Source: JAIXWP01 sp046309775
Lineage (GTDB): Bacteria > Bacteroidota > Bacteroidia > Flavobacteriales_D > Sanyastnellaceae
DNA length: 7,540 bases
Reading direction: 5' to 3'
NCBI GenBank assembly: GCA_046309775.1
Contig: JBKCOM010000048.1
Location: 1-7,540 of the forward strand
Shown here piece after piece: positions 1 to 5,364 of this stretch. Both the position numbers and the translations under genes were made by a program. The notes under the pieces are model-generated. The model ran no database searches, had not been told where the DNA came from, and was given only the letters and a program-made list of their open reading frames with translations. Numbering within the stretch: the first letter of the stretch is position 1; each line of letters starts with the position of its first letter.

Positions 1-36
1 CTCTTGTGATACGAAAAGAACTCTTGTTTTGCTCAT
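1..36 (-). CDS. 5' end of a divergent gene, probably glycogen/starch synthase (partial)
   Basis: An ATG at 36 reading left opens 12 codons with no stop before the window edge, giving MSKTRVLFVSQE. This short hydrophobic strand followed by S-x-E resembles the N-terminus of the ADP-glucose-type glycogen/starch synthases that, from my knowledge of Bacteroidota genomes, often sit divergently next to panC. Those proteins begin with a similar basic-ILYVS-x-E pattern, the first Rossmann strand of a GT-B glycosyltransferase. A perfect TAnnTTTG box lies 32 bp upstream of the ATG and supports this start. Only 12 residues are visible, so the reading frame is reasonably supported, while the product name is an inference from context and a short resemblance. 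Confidence 0.55.
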   Translation of the reverse strand, partial: MSKTRVLFVSQE

Positions 37-68
37 ACGAGATAATAGAGATTTCACAAATCGTTTTG

Positions 69-76
69 CAAAGGTA
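69..76 (-). promoter_or_regulatory. Bacteroidota-type -7 box for the leftward glycogen synthase-like gene
   Basis: On the minus strand this reads TACCTTTG, a perfect match to the Bacteroidota -7 consensus TAnnTTTG. It lies 32 bp before the ATG at 36, giving a leader of roughly 25 nt. A TTTG that could act as the -33 element is at 104-101, but the 24-bp spacing exceeds the usual 19-21 bp. The -7 call is therefore stronger than the full promoter. Confidence 0.45.
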
Positions 77-108
77 TATAAAAATTCTTTTCGATAAATC
101 CAAACAAT

Positions 109-116
109 TAGCTTTG
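109..116 (+). promoter_or_regulatory. Bacteroidota-type -7 box for panC
   Basis: The plus strand reads TAGCTTTG, a perfect TAnnTTTG match, 28 bp before the panC GTG at 145. This predicts a leader of about 20-25 nt. No clear TTTG is seen 19-21 bp upstream; only a T-rich tract (85-91) lies there. The box is 32 bp from the oppositely oriented box at 69-76, so the two promoters are back to back and could affect each other. Confidence 0.45.
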
Positions 117-144
117 ACCCCTCAACTTTTTCTAATTTCACACC

Positions 145-1002
145 GTGCCACTACCAGTTCTCACCACTGTCAGCGATGTAAAGTCTTGTGTCTTAGATGC
201 TAAGGCAGCAGGCAAAACGATTGCTTTTGTTCCCACCATGGGGGCTCTTCACCCTGGACATATTTCATTAATTGAGGCCGCAAAGGGTGAAAATCGCTTT
301 GTAGTGGCCTCCATTTTCGTCAATCCGACCCAATTTAACAATGCGGGAGACCTCAAAAACTATCCTCGAACACTGGAGCACGATATTCAAATGTTGGAGG
401 CGGCAGGCTGTAATATGCTTTTTGCCCCTTCGGTAGAGGAAATCTATCCTTCACCCGATAAAGGTCATTGGGATTATGGAATCTTGTCGTCGAGTCTTGA
501 GGGGAAGTTCAGACCAGGTCATTTTGATGGGGTTCTCACGGTAGTGAAGCGTTTGTTTGAGATCGTGACGCCAGAGATTTCATATTTTGGTGAAAAGGAT
601 TTTCAGCAATTGGCCCACATACGAAGGTTTGCCAAAGAAGAAATGCCGCAAATAGACATAGTGGGCTGTCCCACTCTTCGAGAAGATGATGGACTGGCGA
701 TGAGTTCGCGCAATATGCGACTCAATGAAGAAGAGCGCAAAACGGCTTTACACATTTCACGTGTGCTTTATGATATGCGTGAAAAGAAGGATGATTTTTC
801 ACCGTCGGAACTGGAGGATTATGGCCGCACGCAGTTGGAGCTCGTGCCTGGCTTGGAGTTGGAATATCTAGAAATCGTGGATGAAAGCACGTTTGCTCCG
901 GTTCCCGAGTGGGGCGAGCCTTTTCAACCCATTATTCTCGTGGCAGCATATGTGGGTGATGTGAGGTTGATTGATAATATTAAATTAGATACTAGAGACT
1001 AA
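145..1002 (+). CDS. panC: pantothenate synthetase (pantoate--beta-alanine ligase)
   Basis: PanC condenses D-pantoate with beta-alanine using ATP, through a pantoyl-adenylate intermediate; this is the last step of pantothenate (coenzyme A precursor) synthesis in the cytosol. The 285-residue protein has the usual family length and motifs: PTMGALHPGH at 30-39 with the HxGH-type nucleotide-binding signature, FVNPTQF at 58-64, LEGKFRPGHFDGV at 118-130, YFGEKDFQQ at 147-155 and the KMSKS-like MSSRN at 186-190. The GTG start fits the N-terminus of the family and follows a TAnnTTTG box; no Shine-Dalgarno sequence is present. The conserved body ends at LIDNI (275-279). The last codons, encoding LDTRD, and the stop fall inside a 7-bp repeat block. 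panD, a frequent partner, is not downstream: a terminator and a convergent tRNA follow. Confidence 0.97.
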   Translation: MPLPVLTTVSDVKSCVLDAKAAGKTIAFVPTMGALHPGHISLIEAAKGENRFVVASIFVNPTQFNNAGDLKNYPRTLEHDIQMLEAAGCNMLFAPSVEEIYPSPDKGHWDYGILSSSLEGKFRPGHFDGVLTVVKRLFEIVTPEISYFGEKDFQQLAHIRRFAKEEMPQIDIVGCPTLREDDGLAMSSRNMRLNEEERKTALHISRVLYDMREKKDDFSPSELEDYGRTQLELVPGLELEYLEIVDESTFAPVPEWGEPFQPIILVAAYVGDVRLIDNIKLDTRD

Positions 1003-1098
1003 CGACTAGAGACTAGTTTGTGAGTTAGCGGGTTAGTTACTAACCACTGATAACTAGATCACTCAACTAGTCACTAGTATCTAGTCGTTAGTCACTAA
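985..1098. repeat. heptad CTAG/TTAG repeat block forming a long inverted repeat
   Basis: CTAG-like tetramers (CTAG, CTAA or TTAG) recur every 7 bp at 985, 992, 999, 1006 and 1013. They recur again at 1067, 1074, 1081, 1088 and 1095. There are seven CTAG sites in about 110 bp. The arm 997-1016 (GACTAACGACTAGAGACTAG) pairs with 1074-1093 at 19 of 20 positions, and the centre contains a perfect 7-bp inverted repeat with a 1-nt loop at 1031-1045 (GGTTAGT-T-ACTAACC). In RNA the block could form a long stem-loop just before the terminator. It begins inside the last codons of panC. No known element name is assigned; it may be a dispersed intergenic repeat of this genome. Confidence 0.8.
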
Positions 1099-1128
1099 AA
1101 AAGCCGCCCATAAGGGCGGCTTTTTTTT
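1097..1128. terminator. bidirectional rho-independent terminator between panC and tRNA-Leu
   Basis: A perfect 7-bp GC stem, GCCGCCC (1103-1109) with GGGCGGC (1114-1120), encloses an ATAA loop. It is followed by eight Ts (1121-1128) on the plus strand and preceded by six As (1097-1102), which are Ts on the minus strand. It can therefore end panC transcription rightward and tRNA-Leu transcription leftward. The tRNA 3' end is only 3 bp from the T tract. Confidence 0.93.
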
Positions 1129-1131
1129 GAG

Positions 1132-1214
1132 TACCTCGGGTGGGAATCGAACCCACATGCCACTAGGACACACGATTTTGAGTCGTGCGCGTCTACCAAT
1201 TCCGCCACCAAGGC
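1132..1214 (-). tRNA. tRNA-Leu, anticodon CAA (decodes UUG)
   Basis: Read leftward, the 83-nt sequence folds as a class II tRNA. The acceptor arm GCCTTGG pairs with CCGAGGT with two G-U pairs. The D arm has the GCG/CGC stem with AATTGGTAGA. The anticodon stem CACGA/TCGTG encloses CTCAAAA, placing CAA at 1180-1178. A 13-nt variable arm (TGTC-CTAGT-GGCA) follows, then the T arm GTGGG-TTCGATT-CCCAC at 1156-1140. The long variable arm, discriminator A (1132) and anticodon together identify leucine. The 3' CCA is not encoded (CTC follows), so it must be added by tRNA nucleotidyltransferase. It is a single gene with its own promoter and the shared terminator. Confidence 0.96.
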
Positions 1215-1231
1215 ATTTTTGGTTTGGGGCG

Positions 1232-1262
1232 CGAATATACAACACATTCTTAATCCTGCAAA
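1232..1262 (-). promoter_or_regulatory. Bacteroidota-type promoter for tRNA-Leu
   Basis: On the minus strand a -33 TTTG (1262-1259) is followed after exactly 19 bp by TATATTCG (1239-1232), a 7 of 8 fit to the -7 pattern TAnnTTTG. The -7 box ends 17 bp before the mature tRNA 5' end at 1214, leaving a short leader of about 10 nt. Spacing, position and orientation all suit a dedicated tRNA promoter. Confidence 0.6.
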
Positions 1263-1376
1263 TAGGTCAGACTTTTAATGTTTTGTATATCCTTAGGGCT
1301 ATGGGACCTTACCTATTGTTATTTCTCGCGCTTTCTGCTTGCGCTGCCGTTTCAATCGATTTGCCCAAATAATTAC

Positions 1377-2999
1377 TCATCCGATATATACAGCAATCCG
1401 CGTCTCTACTCCATTTCTTGTGAAAATGAATTCATACTCACCAGCTGGAAGCTTGTTTTCAAATTCAAATAGAAATTCTTGAAATCCAGCCTCGAGCGCA
1501 GGCAGTTCGCTTAAGCCAATCACGTTTTTTTCTCCCTTTTCATTGATAGAAAGAAGTTGAATAACCACGTCGGCTTTTTTGTCTAAGGTGAATTCCACAT
1601 TGAATTCGTTCATATCACTATTGGTGTAACACTCTAGTCCGGCAACGCTTGATGATAGTGGGTGAAGAACCTCAGATTTATCATTCTTTGAATAATAGAT
1701 TTCTACCCACTGATTTAGAGCCTTACTTTTTTCACCTTCAATGCTGTTCCAGAAAACGTTTCGTTCATCAGCGGTGATGCCTCCTACGACATAGCCCAGC
1801 AATACACTATCGGCAGTGCCCACGGTGGACACGAGGTCGATTACTCCATTTGCAAATTGCTTCACATTCTCAGATGGAATAAAATGACTTCCTGCTCCCA
1901 TGAACATGGGAAGCTCTTCCTTCAAGTAATACTCGCGGAGATCTCCAAGTTCGTTGCGCGTGATGTGTGACACAAGTCTTGTAAATGGGACATTCGAATC
2001 TTGCTTGAGTTGATTTTTTTCAATATAATATTCTGATAATCCGCCGATGAAATAGTGGTGCATCAAATCTGTAGCGCTGTCGTAGAAGTCGAGGTGAGCG
2101 CTGTGGTAATGATTGAAGTATTGATAAAAATTATCACGCAACAAGTATTGGTCTCCATTTAGTTCTACCACGCTTCTGTAAGGCATGTCCGTGACAGGTT
2201 GAAATACTCCGGAGAAAATCATAAGTCCATCTTTTCCATTTTTGTAACGCGTTGGCGCGAGGTTGTAGTCGCGTCTTCTGAACATGCGTTCATCTTTGAT
2301 ATCGGGCGCAAAAACTATTTCAGGCTTTTCTTTTTTTGGGGAATTAAATATGCGAAACTTGCGGATGGCCGCAGTGTAGGTCTGCACGAAAGTTGGATTT
2401 CCTTTAGGGTTGTAGCTACCATCGAAGCGATGTCCGCCGATTAGATAATACCAATCATTGAGTTTTTCCAGTTGGCCTCCGCATACGGCGAACTGATCAT
2501 TTTGATAATAAAAAAATGCACCGGGTTCTACACTATTCGTTTTTACCTGCGCAATCACCTTGCGTAGATCAACGACAATGAGTGCGTCAAATGTTTTTTT
2601 ATCATCAATGGCTACTGAATATCCATATCCTCCTACGAGCGTGAGCTTTTCACCATCTTGAGCAAACTGCATGTTCGAGCTGCACAATTGTTCTTTGAGC
2701 TCTACGGGCAGGTATTGGAGCCCCGCGGCGATTACGGTATTTGTTGATGTATTGACTACATAAATAGAGTCATTGCGAAGGTCTTGGTGAAAAGAAACCC
2801 AAGGTTGTTTTGGATGCAAGCCGTCTCTTCGGCCTCCAATAAATACATATTCATTTAGGATATTGCCCCAAGCATAGCTTTGTAGCGCGGGCATTTTGGG
2901 AATTTGACGCTGTTTCCAATAGATGCTTTGAGCAACAATGGTTTCGCATGATACTAAAGAGAGAGCAACTAGCAGTAGCTTATAAATCATGTACTTCAT
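1377..2999 (-). CDS. exported protein with kelch-like GG repeats and a possible T9SS type A sorting domain
   Basis: The product (540 residues from the ATG at 2999) opens with a signal peptide (MKYMIYKLLLVALSLVSC). Either signal peptidase I cleavage near VAQS (22-25) or a lipobox LVSC with Cys18 is possible. Strands ending in a diglycine recur in the body: FIGG 53-56, LVGG 121-124, LIGG 186-189, FIGG 317-320 and VVGG 404-407, as in kelch-type beta-propellers. The last ~90 residues look like a separate beta domain ending in LPAGEYEF...NGVETRIAVYIG. This resembles the LPAG-x-Y...NG...KIVV end of type A T9SS sorting domains, although it lacks a basic final residue. An in-frame GTG at 3023 would add 8 residues, but it lies upstream of the likely -7 box, so the ATG is preferred. 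It is last in the leftward gene string. Function is unknown; outer-membrane or secreted location is inferred. Confidence 0.85.
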   Translation of the reverse strand: MKYMIYKLLLVALSLVSCETIVAQSIYWKQRQIPKMPALQSYAWGNILNEYVFIGGRRDGLHPKQPWVSFHQDLRNDSIYVVNTSTNTVIAAGLQYLPVELKEQLCSSNMQFAQDGEKLTLVGGYGYSVAIDDKKTFDALIVVDLRKVIAQVKTNSVEPGAFFYYQNDQFAVCGGQLEKLNDWYYLIGGHRFDGSYNPKGNPTFVQTYTAAIRKFRIFNSPKKEKPEIVFAPDIKDERMFRRRDYNLAPTRYKNGKDGLMIFSGVFQPVTDMPYRSVVELNGDQYLLRDNFYQYFNHYHSAHLDFYDSATDLMHHYFIGGLSEYYIEKNQLKQDSNVPFTRLVSHITRNELGDLREYYLKEELPMFMGAGSHFIPSENVKQFANGVIDLVSTVGTADSVLLGYVVGGITADERNVFWNSIEGEKSKALNQWVEIYYSKNDKSEVLHPLSSSVAGLECYTNSDMNEFNVEFTLDKKADVVIQLLSINEKGEKNVIGLSELPALEAGFQEFLFEFENKLPAGEYEFIFTRNGVETRIAVYIG

Positions 3000-3006
3000 G
3001 GTTGCA

Positions 3007-3037
3007 CAAATGTAACGAATCACCTAGGCAATACCAA
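3007..3037 (-). promoter_or_regulatory. candidate promoter for the kelch-like gene
   Basis: Minus strand TTG (3037-3035) is followed after 20 bp by TACATTTG (3014-3007), a perfect TAnnTTTG box. The box ends 7 bp before the ATG at 2999, so a transcript starting there would be nearly leaderless. The -33 element lies inside the 3' end of the preceding transporter gene. This suggests the kelch-like gene can be expressed separately from the upstream genes. Confidence 0.5.
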
Positions 3038-3797
3038 GGAGCATAGCGATTGCATAGCAGATGAGTGCCGTGGCTACTATATTTTCTATGAATTTTATAG
3101 GAGCTTTTTTGAAGATTTTATTTCCAATATAAGCCCCCAGAAAGGCCGCCAATGTGGCGCTTATTATCCATAATATATTTTCGCTTAGGATGTCGGTAGT
3201 GAGTTTAGAGCCATACACCGTCAGTCGCGTGATATCTACAAAGCAACTAAGGATGACGGTGGTTCCTATAAATGCTTCTTTGGTGAGACCACTCTTGATG
3301 AGAAACGCGCTGCGCAACGCTCCCTGATGACCAGATAGACCACCAAAAAACCCGCTCAAGGCTCCACCAATGGGGATGAACTTACTCGAAATATTTACTT
3401 TTTTCATCGCAGGCGCAATGTCCATTATTGAAAATATCAAGAGTAAAATAGCGATGATCAATTTGATGGAATAAACGGGATAGTATCCCCCAAACCAGTG
3501 GTGCACTAACAGAGGCTCTCTTTCTGGAATTAAAGTGAGAAGATAAGCGCCTGCAAACGAGAAAATGATAGCAGGGATACCAAATTTGAGGAGTACAGAT
3601 TTGTCAGCATTCTTTCCTACCAATAATAATTTGAATAGATTGTTCAGTAAGTGCACTACTGCCGTGAGACCGATGGCGATATCAACGGGAAAAAAGACCA
3701 TGAAGGCGGGCGTGAGCAATGTTCCGAGTCCGAAGCCTGTGAAGAATGTGAGTACCGCGGCTACTAGAGCAACAAGGGATACAAGAATTATTTCCAT
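3024..3797 (-). CDS. TSUP (TauE/SafE-type) membrane permease
   Basis: A 257-residue, strongly hydrophobic protein with about eight predicted membrane segments. It carries two related glycine-rich motifs, one per half: FFTGFGLGTLLTPAF near residue 18, followed by GLTAVVHLLNNLFK, and GGALSGFFGGLSGHQGALR near 144. These are hallmarks of the TSUP/TauE-SafE (DUF81) family in the inner membrane. Its members are proposed to move sulfite, sulfoacetate or other small organosulfur or carboxylate anions; the substrate here cannot be told. Length is typical. The ATG at 3797 is chosen; a GTG directly before it (3800) would add one Met. The preceding gene ends 24 bp upstream, so cotranscription is plausible. 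No sulfur-metabolism gene lies nearby to hint at a substrate. Confidence 0.92.
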   Translation of the reverse strand: MEIILVSLVALVAAVLTFFTGFGLGTLLTPAFMVFFPVDIAIGLTAVVHLLNNLFKLLLVGKNADKSVLLKFGIPAIIFSFAGAYLLTLIPEREPLLVHHWFGGYYPVYSIKLIIAILLLIFSIMDIAPAMKKVNISSKFIPIGGALSGFFGGLSGHQGALRSAFLIKSGLTKEAFIGTTVILSCFVDITRLTVYGSKLTTDILSENILWIISATLAAFLGAYIGNKIFKKAPIKFIENIVATALICYAIAMLLGIA

Positions 3798-3802
3798 CAC
3801 TG

Positions 3803-3810
3803 CGAAAGTA
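3803..3810 (-). promoter_or_regulatory. weak candidate -7 box before the TSUP permease gene
   Basis: Minus strand TACTTTCG fits TAnnTTTG at 7 of 8 positions, with the same TTCG variant as the tRNA-Leu promoter, and ends 5 bp before the ATG. The nearest TTG (3830-3828) is 17 bp upstream, shorter than the usual 19-21 bp. It would give an essentially leaderless transcript. Listed as a possibility only. Confidence 0.25.
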
Positions 3811-3821
3811 GCAGAGAAATG

Positions 3822-5348
3822 TTATCTCAATATGCAGAATTTATAATCTTTATTTTGAGAAAGACCAAGAATGATATTGCCGCGGATCTGTTCGTTGCTG
3901 AGACCTGGTAAAAGCACTCCACCTGCGGCTTTGTGGCTAATGAAATTTTTCCTTGAGTTTTTTCCGCTAAAATCAAAGCTAACTTCAGTGATGACCGCTG
4001 ATTTAGAGCCATTCCAGCTATCGACTCGCGCGCGCGGATTTTGCTGCAGCACCTTGAAATTGTCGGGATGATCGTTGAAATAAAATATTATTTTATCAGG
4101 TTGGATAAAAAAATTATAGCCGCACTTATCTCTGTCTAATGAGGTGTGTTGGGCCTTTGGAATAAAGCCCGACCAGTTTATTTTACCAGATTCTTCAAGG
4201 CTATGAATGATGATGTCGTCATAATGATGAAGATTTTCGACAATGGTTCGGCCTGTCACTGGGTCCATATTTACGCGCTCAGAAATGGAGTATTGTTCGC
4301 CAATGATCAAGATGCTACCATTGGGTTGGAGTATCATGTGATCCAAGAAATAATCGGAAAGTTCGGGATATCTTTCTGTCTCTCTATTCCCGATTATCTG
4401 CGTCAGAAAATCTTTTGGAAAAGCCATGTATGATGCACTTTTCAACGCTCCACCACCAGTCGCAATTTTGAATACAAACGTGCCGGCTACGGCAAAACTA
4501 AAATCATTGGAATAGTATCCAGCAACGATCATTTCATTGTTTGAGTTGATAGCTCCTTGAGCAGCCACCACTTGTTTTTCCTTTAAGCTTATATCGTATT
4601 CTTTGAGCTTATTTTCTTTGAAATTATAATAGAAAACAAGATATCTACCGCCTTGAGAGCGCATTACGCGGACATTGTTTTTAACAGGATTCTTCCCGCT
4701 TACTAAAAAGACATTTGCCGAGTCGTCTACAAGACATTGCTGCACTTGGACTACCTCAGCGCCGTAGGGTAGAAACAATTCCTTATCACGAATTGTATTG
4801 AATTCAGAGTCTAGTATTTTAAAGTGAACAGGTACTTCTGCTTTTCGAAATGTGCCCGTTTCAAAATAAAGCGCGAAGTTTTTTTTATTTGGAGAAAAGC
4901 TCAATTGTAAGTTTCCAGAAAAGTCGTTGGGTGAGGAAAAGATGAGTTTTGGCTGTTCAACGACACGACCATTTTCGCGGAGAATTGCAACATATGCTCG
5001 TTGCATTTTTTCCTTTTTGTCATATCCACTTAAAAAGATGTACGTTGTGGAGTCATAAGGAATGATGCGGTCTACGGCAAGATCAAATTCTGAATCACAA
5101 GTGAGTGTATGATTGAATTCGTTGACAAGACTGCCATTCTTATCGTAAGCGACGACATGAATTTTTGGATTTTTCTCTTGTGTAGATTCAATAAGCAAGA
5201 AACCCTCTGGGCTAGGCTGCACACAACTCGCGACAGCCATATTCTTGGAAAACCGAAAATTGCCTGAGTAGAATAATGAATCTTGAGCCTTCGCACACCA
5301 TACGAGTGTGGATAGAATAATAGCGAAAGCACAAGAGACACGCGTCAT
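3822..5348 (-). CDS. exported protein of unknown function (508 aa)
   Basis: The N-terminus MTRVSCAFAIILSTLVWCAKA-QDS is a clear Sec signal peptide with an AKA-type signal peptidase I site near residue 21. The rest has no membrane segment and is rich in alternating hydrophobic strands with D/N-G turns (for example YDKNGSLVNEF at 68-78, LQPNGSILIIGEQY at 340-353, SLEESGKINW at 383-392). This suggests a beta-propeller-like exported protein. The stretch HYDDIIIHSL (375-384), IPKAQ (396-400) and YFNDHPDN (423-430) resembles, from memory, a family of uncharacterised Bacteroidota exported proteins with a YNDI...WxxxIPKxQ...FND pattern. No sorting domain or catalytic motif is recognised. It starts 16 bp after the rseP stop with no promoter box between, so it is probably cotranscribed with rseP. 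Function is unknown. Confidence 0.9.
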   Translation of the reverse strand: MTRVSCAFAIILSTLVWCAKAQDSLFYSGNFRFSKNMAVASCVQPSPEGFLLIESTQEKNPKIHVVAYDKNGSLVNEFNHTLTCDSEFDLAVDRIIPYDSTTYIFLSGYDKKEKMQRAYVAILRENGRVVEQPKLIFSSPNDFSGNLQLSFSPNKKNFALYFETGTFRKAEVPVHFKILDSEFNTIRDKELFLPYGAEVVQVQQCLVDDSANVFLVSGKNPVKNNVRVMRSQGGRYLVFYYNFKENKLKEYDISLKEKQVVAAQGAINSNNEMIVAGYYSNDFSFAVAGTFVFKIATGGGALKSASYMAFPKDFLTQIIGNRETERYPELSDYFLDHMILQPNGSILIIGEQYSISERVNMDPVTGRTIVENLHHYDDIIIHSLEESGKINWSGFIPKAQHTSLDRDKCGYNFFIQPDKIIFYFNDHPDNFKVLQQNPRARVDSWNGSKSAVITEVSFDFSGKNSRKNFISHKAAGGVLLPGLSNEQIRGNIILGLSQNKDYKFCILR

Positions 5349-5364
5349 AGGCGCATAGGGGTTG

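Noticed and set aside
6..203. Plus-strand ORF overlapping the panC start
   Set aside because: Overlaps both the divergent gene's first codons and panC in another frame, covers two promoter boxes, and has no recognisable protein features.
985..1098. CRISPR array or transposon end
   Set aside because: The 7-bp period has no unique spacers, there is no transposase or target-site duplication nearby, and arms are inverted, so neither interpretation fits.
1300..1376. Rho-independent terminator for the kelch-like gene
   Set aside because: No GC stem followed by a T tract could be found on the minus strand after the stop at 1377.
2199..2444. Plus-strand ORF antisense to the kelch-like gene
   Set aside because: Lies wholly within a well-supported coding gene, with no start signals or domain resemblance; treated as a shadow frame.
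3000..3023. GTG at 3023 as start of the kelch-like protein
   Set aside because: It would lie upstream of the perfect TACATTTG box and add MIRYICAT before a normal signal peptide; the ATG at 2999 gives a more typical N-terminus.
3825..3860. Terminator between the 508-aa protein gene and the TSUP gene
   Set aside because: TCTCAA/TTGAGA arms are only 6 bp, AT-rich, with a 24-nt loop and no T tract; unlikely to terminate transcription.
4146..4433. Plus-strand 95-codon ORF antisense to the 508-aa exported protein
   Set aside because: Shadow of the real gene; composition is unlike a natural protein and no promoter is seen.
4493..4500. Minus-strand TAGTTTTG box matching TAnnTTTG
   Set aside because: It lies in the middle of the 508-aa protein's coding region with no nearby start codon; matches to this 6-base pattern are expected by chance in a window of this size.
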